This document shows positions 22,434 to 35,600 of a stretch of DNA of 64,000 nt, in pieces. Position 1 is the first letter of the stretch; every line of letters begins with the position of its first letter. Source of the stretch: Hoplostethus atlanticus (Eukaryota; Chordata; Actinopteri; Trachichthyiformes; Trachichthyidae); NCBI GenBank assembly GCA_034670405.1, contig JAXDDX010000013.1:3515001-3579000 (forward strand), written 5' to 3'. The position numbers were made by a program, and so were the translations under genes. The notes under the pieces are model-generated. The model was given only the letters and a program-made list of their open reading frames with translations, did not search any database and was not told the DNA's origin.

Positions 22434-24805
22434 ATGACGGAGGTGGAAGAGCTGCGGCCCGTACCACGGGAGCAGGCCATCCTGGAGAGTTTCTTCACGC
22501 AGCTCGGGATGTTTTCTTTCGACCGGGCGAAGGACTACGTGGAGAAAGAGAAGGACAACAGCAAGAGTGCCGGAGCCATCTGGGCCGCCCTGCTGGCGGC
22601 GCTGGCTCACCTGGCCGCAGCGGAGAAGGCTTACCACAACATGACATTCCTGGGACAGAAACTGGGTAACGTTACGCGACACTGTCGACAACCGTACTGC
22701 CTCGAACTTGAGGAAAGGGTGTGAGATATCCGCAACAGGTGTTGTGCCAAAATTGGAGTCCCCTAAAAATGTGTTTCCCTGGCCATGTGTCCTCGTCTTG
22801 TCCTCGGTGTGTGTTGCCACCGCACAAGGGAATGGTCGTGGGGGAAATGCGCTGTATAAATGTAGACTAACTAGGTAACGTTACGTTACTTTCGGTAAGC
22901 TACTTTAATTTTTTTTGTAATCACGTGAAATACTTGTGTAATTGTGCAAAGTGAAATTCCCAAATTTGCACAGAGAAATTCCGATTTCATTTCTACATGT
23001 ATGAGGTAATGGCACTCAGACAGCTATATATTTCTAACACCAGATGGCGCTACAGCTCATGGATAATCAATACAAGTCAACCATTTTCATCTGATGATGG
23101 TACACAGTAAATGAGAGAGTAGACCTGTGTGTTTTTGACCGGCTGACCTTCCTTGTCCTCTCCGTTCAGGTGGTCAGTCGTTCTTTAGCCGCAAGGACTC
23201 CATCCGTACCATCTACACCTCCCTCTACAATGAGCTGCGAAAAGTGGTGACGATGGGGCGCCACGCCCAGCCAGGCTCGGCCTCCTACCTGGAAGACTTG
23301 CTGTCGCACCTGTCAGAGCAGCTGTGCCACTTCACCCAGGCCCGCATGGAGATGGCTGACCTGTATGAAAAGATGCATTCACTAGGCACCCAGAAGAGCA
23401 TCAACTCAGATGAGCTGGTCACCATCCTGGAGGCTGTCCTTCAGAAATACAGCTCCAGGTGTGTTTGTGCGTTAATACCCAGTCTAGCCTGGGTTTTTGT
23501 ATCAATAGAAATGGGGAGATGGGGGGAAGGGAAGAATGAGAGCGAGGAAAGAGGGGAGAGAAGGGAGTGACATATTGGGGTTGGGGGAAGAAAACTTTCT
23601 GCTGAATCCAGCAAATGCATGACTCCACTGCTTTCCCAGGAGACACGTCAGCTAAACCATTGCCTACCACTGAAATAGGAATACAAACTCCATGGTTGAG
23701 TTGTCGGGTAAATTGCAGCAGTCTGACAACACCCCACATAACACTGAGTTGGCAGTGCATTGAGGGGTGAAGGTGATGCTCTCCCTTAGCAGACCTGGGG
23801 AGATAAATCAGCTAGCAGAGTGTGTATGGCTGCTCTGTGGCAACCAGCCACACTCAAATGCAAATGTATTCTCAGCACGGCAATGAGACAGCTGGTTTCA
23901 GGTCACCGTAAATTAGGCCAGCTATTGTCATTACATTTGTTTGCTAGTGCTCCTGTTTGAGTACTAACCCTCCCTCCCTCGCCAGATTCCATCACCCCAT
24001 CCTGAGCCGCGTGGAGGAGGGCTTCCAGACGGAAGTAGACGTGGTGACCCAGTTACTGCGCTGCCAGGCCCAGGTGTCCGAGTGGCACTTCCTGCCCGCT
24101 CTGCTCAGTCTGCACGGTGCCAACTCCAAGCTCACTGCCTGGGGGCAACTCTTCCAGCGCCAGAAAGAGACGCGCAAGCACCTATTTGGAGGCCAGTCCC
24201 AGAAGGCCGTGCAGCCGCCCCACCTATATGTGTGGCTGCAGCGCTTCCAGGCAGCACTGCTGGCCAAGTTCAGCTTCTACTTCCACGAGGCCTTGAACCG
24301 TCAGACTGCTCCAGCCGACATGAGAGCCCTGACCGCTCGCACCACGCCCGACTACCACGGCAAGATCTGCTCCTTCATCCGCAAACACGACGCCAACAGC
24401 GTGTCCCTGGTGTTCGACAACCGCGGCTCGGACAGCTTCCAGGGCCACGGCTACCACCACCCTCACTCCTACCGCGAGGCGCCCAAGGGTGTGGAGCAGT
24501 TCCCCGCAGTGGTGTCCCTGCCCTCGGGGGAGCGACCGCTCACGCACTGGCCCAACGTCATCATGATGATGGGAGACCACGCCTCCGAGCTGAACACCCT
24601 GGACAAGGTGGTGCACTTTTACGACGACAAAGTCCAGAGCACCTACTACCTGACGCGGCCCGAGCCCCACTTCACCCTGGTGGTCATCTTTGACGGCAGG
24701 AAGTCTGAGAAGGATTCGCACATCACCGCCTTCCTGCAGGAGATCTCAGGCTCGCTGCGCAACTCCAAACCCTTCAGCACCCTCAAGCCTGGTTCTAAGG
24801 GCTGA
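22434..24805 (+). CDS. kics2: KICSTOR subunit KICS2 (C12orf66 / UPF0536)
   Basis: Exons 22434-22665, 23170-23458 and 23986-24805 join in phase to 1,341 nt, coding 446 residues, essentially the human length. Conserved strings agree with my memory of human C12orf66 along the whole protein: [101 protein letters not shown] and the C-terminus LKPGSKG. In mammals it forms KICSTOR with KPTN, ITFG2 and SZT2 on the lysosome, where the complex recruits GATOR1 so that mTORC1 falls silent when amino acids or glucose are scarce. The start codon opens an uninterrupted frame that aligns with the family N-terminus ([22 protein letters not shown]). The convergent srgap1 neighbour also flanks KICS2 in human. 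Confidence 0.92.
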
Positions 24806-25258
24806 ACCACTACTTGGACCACTCAGACTGAATAGCACATACATACCTCATATGATTTGGGGGTGTTGATGGAGCCTGTCACCTCTAAGACTTTATTATA
24901 GAAATCTGTTCTTTTGGAAAATGTCCTAGGATCTGCTTTTATTTCAAGGATTTCAACCTGCGGTCCAACTGTTCATTTAGCAGTCATTCATTTAGCCATG
25001 ATCTTGTTCTGCCAAACCTGTTCCAGACCAAAGAGGTGCATCACTTCGGTGACCCTCTCATACCGAACTACTGCATAAAATCATTTCACATGCTCAGGCC
25101 ACGACAGTCTGGCGACCTCCCCATCCCTGTACAGGATATGCTGCAAGCACCAAAAAGCCTTTCCGTGTTTAATTTATGAAGAATTTTAATTATTGTGCAG
25201 CAGTTGCTATTTTAAGAGGTTTAGCTTTTATTTGTAATCCTTTATATTGTGCCATTTA

Positions 25259-25264
25259 AATAAA
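25259..25264 (+). terminator. kics2: Polyadenylation signal of kics2
   Basis: An AATAAA hexamer lies about 450 bp past the stop codon and is followed by a GT-rich stretch ('gaggtgatcgcacgtcg'). It gives a 3' untranslated region of roughly half a kilobase. Confidence 0.7.
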
Positions 25265-25487
25265 GTTGAGGTGATCGCACGTCGACTGCCCTCGATTCCT
25301 AAACTGCAAAGGTCATACAGGCATGACCAATGAATGAGGTGTGTGTGATAATGAGTATTTATAGTCCAATAAGCATGCTTAGGGACCACATGTATGAGAA
25401 AATGGTCTGTTCAGTCAACCCCAAACATCCAGCATGCAGCCATTCAAAAAAAAACAAAGGCTCCATCAGTTTACAATTGAATGCTAA

Positions 25488-25503
25488 TTTATTCCGGTTT
25501 ATT
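25488..25503 (-). terminator. srgap1: Candidate polyadenylation signals of srgap1
   Basis: Two TTTATT hexamers on the plus strand (25488-25493 and 25498-25503) read AATAAA in srgap1 sense, 1.8 kb past its stop codon. If used, the srgap1 and kics2 transcripts end only about 200 bp apart. Other hexamers further right cannot be excluded. Confidence 0.5.
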
Positions 25504-26264
25504 TATAATATAAATACAACACATCAATACAATCCATTTGGCTATATGAGCTCATCTTTAGGAAGCTCAGTTTTCAAATACAGCAACACTAACGGACAAA
25601 ACCATTTCCTTTATTATCAAACACATTCAAAGAAACCTCCCTTTTTAGTTAAAATGCACCAACATGTTATGATGCTACATGCCAAGTACACGATCCTATA
25701 CATCAAAGTGCAATGTCACAATGGGTTAATGCTAGGATTCATAATTCAGTAATCTACTAAACACTTTATGATTATTTCATTCTGAGTGCTGCTGCTCTTC
25801 GTCCAGGACATGCGTGAGTGGATTCACAACTCTCCCCCAAAAAAGACAAGGATAAAAAAGGCACTTTCACATATACACACACACAACACACACACACACA
25901 CACACACACAGATGTGCATCCATAGCAACTCATATCCCATTGCTCATCACACTCATCAGTTACCAGCCCAGTTGGAGGCCACATTCAGTGTGCTGTTCAA
26001 GTGTTTTTGGGCATTTACACACAGAGCCCCACTCTGTTAGCTTACTGTGAAATTTAAGGTTAACTAGTGTCTTCAGTGTAACAAGCAGGTAAACCATTAT
26101 TTCCACACACGCTGAACTAAGTGGCATGCTTTTTACAACAACACACACACACACACACAGGTGCACCTCCCCGACTTGCACGTGCTCTGGCACTCAAGGC
26201 AGGCATGAATAATCTATCATCTATCACTATTCTAGTTCTGCACTTACAAGGGAACGAACAAGGG

Positions 26265-26295
<31 letters not shown>

Positions 26296-27281
26296 GTACA
26301 TACAAATGGGGAAAAAATCATACACCCACCCCATTCCAGAAAATGTTCTGTCCAAGCTCCTAACTCCCTCCACTGGTAAACCATCACACCCTGTTTGAAA
26401 CTGGTCTGGGTCTCCTCATAGAAGACGACAGAAGAAGGCTCTTAAGTTTAGCGAGCGTTAATGTCATCACAACAGCTCACTGAACATTCAATAGATGGCT
26501 GAACAGTCGTTAAATAGTGGAAACATTCATTAAATAGCTAGACATTGGTTAAATAACTAGTGAGTTTTTGTCACTGACTGCCCCAGGAGGCTTGGTTTGA
26601 GGCGTAGTGAGCTTAGCAGCTGAACCAAGTGAAATAGAAAAACAAAGAGTCACACAGACATCTGCCTCCCCATGCCAAACTGTGAACCATCGCCCCCCAC
26701 CCCCCTTAAATGGGCATCTTCACTCTGCAGCGTCCTCCTTCTGCGGCTTCGACCAATCAAATCACTCATTACAGACACAGCAGCCGATCGCAATAGATTA
26801 AGAATACAGCAGCCTCTCGTGATAGGCTCCTCAGCTAATGCAGGCTTATCTTTATGGACAGTACAGCCAATGTTCACATCACTGAAACTACATTTTACTG
26901 GAGCCAAACTACACTCCCCATGTTTCTGAATATATCTCATACGGGACAGGATACTCTGCCTCGGCTCTTCCCTGTACCTCTTCTCTCTATCTGCAGTTCC
27001 TTTAGCTAACCTTTTGATAAATGCTTCAATACACGGAGAAAGTAAACTCCTACACACCAAGAGAGTACACACCAACCTGACAACACATAAATATCATGGC
27101 ATATCATATCATAGATCATGTCATATATTATATTTTATTACTACAGTTAAACCCTTTTTGTCTGTCCTACCATTTCTACCCTCTTGTTGATTATAAACAG
27201 TAAGCAATACCCTGATCTCCTCTTCTGGCCCATTTTTGGCCCGGGTCGGCCTGATTCGGCCTAGTTTTGGCCCAGTTTGGC

Positions 27282-30200
27282 TCACATGGTGCACGATTTG
27301 TCCAGCGGGGGGGGCAGAGGCGGGGTGCTGCTCTTGGGTGGAACCATGGGTTTGGGCCTCAGGGCAGGGGGGCGCAGAGGAGCCCCCATACGGGCAGCTG
27401 TCACGGGCTTGAAAGAGCCCAGGGTGTCAGGTGAGGGGTTGGCTGGCCTGGGAGGTCCGGGAGGAGGTCCAGGGAGGGGGCTGATGGGGCTCAGGGGGCT
27501 CAGAGGACTCGGGGTGCCGGGGGTGCCAGGGGGTGCCGGGTGTCCCCGGGGTGCTGGGGGTGCTGTGGGGGCTGGGAGACTCAGAGGAGCAGGTGGTGAC
27601 GGGGCCGTTCTTCATCTGCTCCAGAGTGTCCAGAACCACATCCGGAGCCGGTCTGCAGCCCTGCCGCTCCAACTGCCTCAGCTCCCCCAGGGCGACACTC
27701 ACCGTCTCCTCTATGTCCTACAGGCAGGAAGAGGAAGGGAGGGAAGAGAAATAAAGAGGAGGAGGAAATGGAGAAAGCAGCGTCTGTATATGAATGCATG
27801 TGTATGTTTGTGCACCTGTGCCAGCGTATCGGGGTCCAGCGCTCTGGAACGGTGGGAGTCGGTAAAGCCGTGTTGACCGCTGCTGGAGCGCCTGATGGGC
27901 GTGTCATCGGGCCTCCGCAGCGATTCGTGCCGGCTCACCGTCATGGTTACGGCGGCGGAGCGGCGCCGACGCTCTGGGCTGTCGAGGGGCGGAGTCAAGC
28001 CCTGCCCCCGTCCCAGCAGCAGCTCCCTGGGGCTGAAGTGACCCGTCACCGGCGGCGAGCTCCTCTCCAACACACCCCCGTTGCCGTGGCAATGGCTGTC
28101 GTTAGAGCGACCGAGGGGACGGCGGAATAAGCCGTCGGTTCGCTTCCTCCGGTGGCTGTCATCAGGAGGTACAAACAACATTAGAGGTTAACAGTAGTCT
28201 GTAGATGACAGGTCATTGGCTTAACCTCTCGTGATAATGGAATGTGTCTTACATGACGGACCTGTTGTAGGTCTCTGGCGGTCTGATGTCAGTGGGGGAG
28301 CTCAGCTCACTCCTGGACCTCTTGTCGTCGGTGCTGCTGCTTCCTCCATCGCTGTCTGCTTTCTGACTGAGCGTATCTGACATGGCGTCCGCCCTGGGAC
28401 ACCAAGCACACGCTCTAACCAACCAATCAGGACAAATCACTGACACAACCTCTTGGAAACAGAAGAGCTGCCCAACAAATCAGACCAATTATCAATTAAC
28501 GAATCAATAGCAAGTGGGTACTGACTCCATTAGTCAATAGGTCCATTCATCAAGAAGGTGTGCAATCCAGGGAGCCCCAAATCCATCATTGCAACTCGTC
28601 AATGAATGTTGAGCAATGAATGTTGAGCTGCACGGCCAAAATGCTACTGCTAAATCAAATGCTGGATTTATGAGTATTATGTTCAGTGGGGATTGTATGT
28701 GTGTGCGTGCATGAGCGCACAAGGTGTGTTTAGCTGTGCACTCGCCTGTCCTTCAGCATGATGTACTGGTGAGGCACCAAGCCGTGGTTGCCGTTGTGAC
28801 GCCCCTCCCACCAGTCATGTGATGCACGCTGGAAAAGCTGCAGGGATGCTCCCTTCTTAAAGGAGAGTTCCCGGCCCGACCGACCCACGTAGTCGAACCT
28901 TGCCACCGCCTCCACCGCCTCCCCCTCTGGGGGACAGAGACAGAATGAGAAAAGAAGATGAGGCGATAAAGATAAGAGCCAAACGTGAAAATAGAGGTGA
29001 GCCTGGACCTGTCAATCACCCGTCTCAGAGGCACCGTCTTCCCCAAGCTCAACCAATGAGAAAAGAGCATGGGAGTATAAAAAAACACTAAGGGCTTAAG
29101 TCTTCTCTATTAATTCACTCCCCACCACACCGCCCTCCTACCCCACAGAGAGAGAGAGAGAAGAAGAGGATGGAGGAAAAGGAGGGGGGGGGGGGGCTCT
29201 CCATGGCTGCTGTTGCCATGGCAACCGCTCTCCACTGGAGACTGAGATGGTGTGCAAGAAGCCCACTGGGTGATTGTGTGAAGGTTGGGGGTCACGCGTA
29301 CCCTCCTCGCTGGTCTGGGTCTCGGTGCCGCCGTCGGGCTCGGCCTCCTCCAGCGCTCCCGGCTCGCTGAACGGACTCTCGCTGTGGGAGGAGAGGACAG
29401 CTTAAGCACTAAACCGCTACAGTCAGCAGCAGCAGCAGATAGGCACACTGTCCATTTAACACCATATGGGAACAAAGGAAGGAGGATATATGCACAGATG
29501 GAGAGAAGGCTACTAATAGAGTCTGACTAAGGAGACCCTCAAAGGTTTGTTATATGATGGCAAACATTTCCTGTTTATCGCGGCCGCAAGGAGCGAGGAG
29601 CGAGGAGCACACCGCATAGGTGTCGAGTCTGTCTCAAACAACGGTTATAGGTGTTTTAGGTGCTTTCCTTTACGTCTCCCAGTAGCTTTTCCCCTAAACC
29701 CCTATCAGCCCACATGAAGCTCTTTGAGTCTCACCAGTACTGGTCTCCGGTCATACACTTCTCATAAACAGGCCCAGGGAGCTCCTTGGTGTCCGGGAAG
29801 ATGTTGTCGTGGTGGAGGATGACCGTTTTGACGACCTCGTTAACGTGAGCCTGACAGGCAACCTGGTCCAGGGTGTCGGGTGTGGGCAGGAGGGTGGGGC
29901 CATACACGATGGCCAGGTTCCCAGCATCCATCATGTTCTCGTCACTGTACTGGGATAGGCTGCACACAAGGATAAAGGGTGAGGGCAGAATAAACGCTAG
30001 AATGATAAATGCCTTCAGCTGACGTAGCAACTGAACTTAGTTAGCAATATCTGTGGAACATGACAGTGTGGTTAAAGGTCATCCCTCCAATTTCCTGTCT
30101 CTCAGAGTCCAATAAAAGCAAAAATGACCCCCCAAAAAAATAATCTTTAAAACAAAAATGCACCTTTAACATTGCTCCGACTAAAATCTGCAACATCAAA

Positions 30201-30821
30201 ACTCTATCAGTGGCTCTGGCTAATGACTGGTCATCACAGGAAGTTATAATACCCAAAATAAATCAAAATCAAATACCATTATCCTGCTTGATAGCTGTAC
30301 ACACTAACAACCTCAACGCTCAGTATACTTAGTAACCCTGCTAATAAATACACACATATATTCAGCGGGTACATCACACCTGCACATCACAGTTTTATTC
30401 CCTGGTGCTCACACCTCCCTCCTCTCCATCCCTCGCTCTCTCGTTCTATATTTGTTTGAGAGGCTGTGGAGATGAAATCAGCTCTGCTTATCTACTTCCA
30501 TCCCTCAAGTGAGCACTTCTAACCTCCTTCGCACCAAGTGAATTTTTTGGCCTCTCCGTCCAATCCTCGGCGGCTTGAACGGATACGTGTTCGGGGTGGT
30601 GGGGGGAGAGCGGGGAATTGGACCACGAGTGGTATTCAGCCAACTAGTGATGGATCACATAGAGCTAGACCTGGATCTGTGGTTTTGTGTAAGTGGACAC
30701 TCACTGGTTGAGGAAGGCGAACAGGTAGCGCATCACCACCAGCGTCGCTCGCGGGACACCCAGCAGAATCTTACGGATGCATTGTGCTCTGTCATATAGG
30801 TTCTCTATACCTGTCGCAAGA

Positions 30822-30870
<49 letters not shown>

Positions 30871-31964
30871 GCTGTCATCATCCGAGATATCACACAGTGT
30901 CTGTGATACTAACACATCCTGAAATACCAGCCTGTGCAACAGAGACGAAGCTGGCTCCCTGTCGCCACTGTGGAAGAGAGTGTATGAGTGTGTGTTTCCG
31001 AAAGCACAAAGAGACGACATAGAGAAAGAGAAAGAGACAAAGAGAGACAAAGACAAAGCAATTGGAGACGGAGAGGGAGTGGGTGTCGGAGGGAGATAGA
31101 TAGAGCAATCAGAGATTCATTTTTTATTTCCATGACGGGACAGTGTTCAATTCATGCACGCTTCACAATAGCAGCTCAGGTACAAATGCAAGCAGCTCGA
31201 CCGCTACGGGTTATAGTTCAGACTCGGTGTTATGCCAAGTGATAAGGTCAGTCGTAGCAACATCGCTGCACTTCACCTGCTGTCACAATCAGACAACCAT
31301 GGCAGAACATTTCTTCATAACATCCAGAATAACATCCATGTAAACAACCTCTCCCTCTGGTAGACACACTAGGCTGATATTGGATATTGGTTATTAAATA
31401 TCATGTCATGTCATCCACCTCTGATATGATGGAGGTTCCTCCACAATGAGTTTATTTTCTATTATTTATTTATTTAATGTTTTTTTTAAATGTTTTTCAA
31501 AATATTAGCTATCGGCGACTTCAGTCCAAAAATATCGGCCTTCAAAACTTTTCAGTCGAACCTTAACACACACCACAAATAAATAATGGCTCCATTAAAA
31601 GACATGTCTACACTAAAGAGGAAGCGTTACTCACGGACGCAGGAAATGAGGTCATTAAACCGATCCTTGGGGAACAGGGGATTCTCCAACCCCCTGAAGT
31701 AGAGCTTCAACACGCCAGCTACCGAGTTGATGTCATGGTTGCTCTCCTCGTCAATCAGTGGGTCATTACCTAGACAAGAGGCATACGAAGTCAAGTGTCT
31801 TGTTACCCACAAGAGGCTGCCAGTGATGTGACATTCAGGTGACCTTCCAGTTGACCTCTCACCTCTCTCAAAGGAGTTCTTGATGTCGTTAACCTCCACT
31901 TGTGACCCTGACACCCGGAATATGCCTTGATGCTGAAGACCTGTTTGGAAAGGAGGTGTAGGTG

Positions 31965-32013
<49 letters not shown>

Positions 32014-32587
32014 AAGACATGTGCTTAATTAAAGTACACAAAAACAGAAATGCTTCCATTTTGTTCCCTTTTTCCCCCTTTGAAATTTACAATTTCATCA
32101 TTCACCAATATCTTAATCCACTGACTCAAAAGACATAGCATATACTATGTTGAGTGATAGTAGGCTCCATGGTAATGCTTTAGCATACACTATGTTGAGT
32201 GATAGTAGGCTCCATGCTAAAACATTAGCACGCACTATGTTGAGTGATAGTAGGCTCCATGCTAAAACATTAGCACGCACTATGTTGAGTGATAGTAGCC
32301 TCCATGCTAACAAGTTAGCATGTTGAGTTGACTCAACACAGTGTATGCTAAAGTGTTAGCATGGAGCACTGGACTGAATGATCTACCAGGGTCATGTGGA
32401 TGATTTTGGTGTCTATCACTTAACGGGTAAGTTGACCAGCAAGACAATCTCCCGCTACTGTCAAATGAAAGCCAGCCAGCTTGACTCACCATGCAGGTTG
32501 ATGTAGCGAATGCAGCTCTCCACAAGCAAAGGTATGGCTTTAGTTGAGTCCTATAAGTAAAAAACACAATATTCTGTCAACTATTAC

Positions 32588-32621
<34 letters not shown>

Positions 32622-35600
32622 AATACATCCAGAACTGAAGCCTGACAGTGGGGAAACTCTACCTGGTGCTTGCTATGGGAGTTCTTACGCCCACGACTAT
32701 AATGAATGGAGAGAGGAGATAGAGGAGTGTCTCGGTTACATTAATTTTAAAAATAACACTTGCTATCAATATGAAGAGAAAAATGCACTGCAGCGTTGAG
32801 TATACGCCATCTCTCACCTGGTAGTCAGCATGTCAGCCTTATACCCTATAGATACAGAGACAGGGCAAGCTTCAGAGAGGCAGGTGGTAGTGCACGCTGT
32901 CTGTATTATATGTGTAATAGAGAAGGAGGCATGTCTTACCCTCTGCTATGGCTTTCTTCAGTATGTCGTGTTTGGCCTGGAGCTTCGAGATGAGGTTACT
33001 CCCTTCCAGATACTCTCTGAACTTCTGTGGATGAGAACATAAAGCAGAAATGTAGAAATGCAGCCTGTAGAAATGCAGCAGTGCATGCTCGTGTTCACTT
33101 GTACGTGCGCGTATTCTCACGGTAAAGTAGAAGAGCTCCGTCTCCTGCTGGTTGGCCCTTCTCTTGGCCAGACTGGGTTTGTTCAGGTAGCCGTCTGACA
33201 CGCTAGACTTGACCGACTCCGAGGACGGGCTGTGGATGAAGCTCTGGGAAACATCATAGTCATCCAGCACGGTCATATCCTGCAGGGTGGTCAGGGTGGC
33301 ACCCCACGTCTTCTTAACCTGGCGGGAGAGAGGATTGGATGGTTACGGTCGAATGAGATTTTTTGATTTTTCTCAATAATTGCCTGTCAAGAGCCAGTCC
33401 GATTTCTCTGCTTCTTTGTTTCGCTACCAGTGTGATTTCATTGAATGAAAAATAGTTCAAATGGACGAGAAGTTGATTACAGGCATTCAAAGATTCTCGA
33501 AAATGATGCTTGGAGAACGGTTGCATCCTGTGTTTGAGTTGATGGTAAGCTCTGAAATAATATTTATTTTTGATGACTGCTACCCAATTAGCTCACTAGC
33601 TAGCTATGCTAACTCATCAAAATGACCCCAATTTGATTTTATAGTTTATATAGTTTATAGCTTGTGAAAGACTTAAAAGTTGATAATGAATTTAATAAAT
33701 TTAATAAATTCTGTTGTCGGGTGGATTTTCTCGTCTAAAGCGGCTGTGTGTGTTTAAGTGCAACGTCTATGTTTATGTATAGTATGTATGCAACGTGTGT
33801 TTGTATTTACAGCAAGGATGATGATGAGCATAAAAGTGTTTTTATTTGTGTATGGTAATCAGGGTGTGCTTGTCTGTGGGTGTGTATTTAGGAGGCTGCT
33901 GAGACATGCAGATGCAGCTCATTAATCCAGACTCTCTCAGCAGTTTTATGCCCTTCAGGGTGAGTAAACAGCTGCCCTCTCTGCACACCACATACACTAC
34001 AATCTACTCCACAGCACTTTGCACTTTCCCTAGAACTCAGTATGAGAGGAACTGTGAGGAGAGGTTGCTTTTAGTTCATTTCGAGAGATTGCATCTGCCA
34101 ATTTATCATCCTGTTCATTGCTATCTAAACTACCATATTAACTTTGTGTAAATGTATGTGTATCTATCGGAAATACATTGAAAGTCTTGATTCTCGTTTT
34201 AAGCGCTCATCGCTGTGGTGTTTCTGCACTGCACATCCCAGAGATCACCTGTCAATCAAACAGTGTGTCCAGTACTATGACGTCTTTTTCCTTGGATTTT
34301 CTGTTTGAGTTTCTGCAGGTGGCGCTCTTTTCTTTATCTGTTTAGCCACGGCGGCTATTGCTGCTCATGCTAACTACCCAGTGTGTGTGTGTGTGTGTGC
34401 GCATGCGCATGCGCGTGTCCTCATATGTGTGTCTCACCTCTTCATTCTCTATCTTTAGAGATGCGAGACGGGTCTGCAGCTGTGTAAGGCGGAGTGTGAG
34501 CTCAGCCTGGACCTGTGGTTGGGCAGCAATCTGGGTCACCTGACAGGAAGAGAATCAAACAGCGTGGCAATCAGCAAATTGCATGTTAGAATGAATGTGT
34601 TTGTTAGTGTCCCTGTTGCTATAGTCCTGTAGCCCTTTGTAATATTACCTGATCTTCCCTGACTTCCCCAGAGAATTTATCAAATCCCTGACTTTCCCTG
34701 TCTGGAATACACTCAAAATTCCCTGACATTCCAGAAACTCCCCTGACCAGTGTGGACCCTGGTATGTGTACGAACACATCTAGATGTACAATGTACTGAC
34801 TGCGTCGCCCATGTGGGCCTGGAAGCCGAAGCGTGCCGGGGGGCAGAAGGCAGTGGGGATAGAGGCCCAGCAGACGCTGCCTGTCGCGGGCAGGGTCCAG
34901 GCCCTCCACGGCCCCCTCCAGGACCTCCAGACCTGCCCTCCTGGAGGCCTCCAGGCTGAGCTCTGCTGACAGGTAGGTCCTCAGAGCCCGGCTCAGACTG
35001 GAGTGGTACCCTAGGTCACAGCACTGAGACCAGATGGACAGAGGCAAAAGGAGGTGGAAGAGAGAATAGAATCATTAGCAGTAAATATACAATAACAAAT
35101 GTCTTACTTGAATAACCTTTTTGTGTACTCACGTCTATAATATCGGGCAGGTCGTGGATGTAGTATTTGAACACAGAGGCATTGGTCGCCTCCAGAGTCA
35201 GCAGGTACTCATTCCTGGCTTTTAGAGTCTTCAGTTTATTCTCTGAGTACTTCGCCTTCCTCTGATGGAGAGAACAGAGAAAGGGGAGATGAAAAGAGGA
35301 CAATATTACCAGGCATTTCCCTTGAATGTGTGCAACCCAGTATGTCCGTACCTTCTCCCTCATCTTCTCCATCTTGCGGGCGGCATTGCGTCTCTGGTGT
35401 CGCTCCTCTATCCGCAGGCCGAAGACGGGCTCCATCCCACCCGATGTCCCCGACAAGCCCTTCACGCGGCCCTCCTGACGCTCCGCCTCCCTCAGCTTGG
35501 TCTCTGCGTTGATCGTCTCAGCGTGGTACATGTGATACGTCTTCATCACCTAGCGACCAAAGCCCACAATACACCTCTGTACAAGACGGACCATAAACAC

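Larger units (their letters stand above)
24806..27281. other. Convergent 3' region between kics2 and srgap1
   Basis: This 2.5-kb stretch contains the kics2 3' untranslated region on the left and probably a long srgap1 3' untranslated region on the right. CA microsatellites sit at 25874-25910, 26139-26159 and 26268-26295. No open reading frame with coding character is present. Confidence 0.6.

Noticed and set aside
24224..24721. 165-codon antisense frame within kics2 exon 3
   Set aside because: It is the shadow of a GC-rich conserved coding exon; the plus-strand frame matches the KICS2 family along its full length.
32113..32313. Open frame encoding a 15-residue repeat ([15 protein letters not shown])
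   Set aside because: The frame stays open only because the 45-bp minisatellite unit is divisible by three; it lies in an srgap1 intron.
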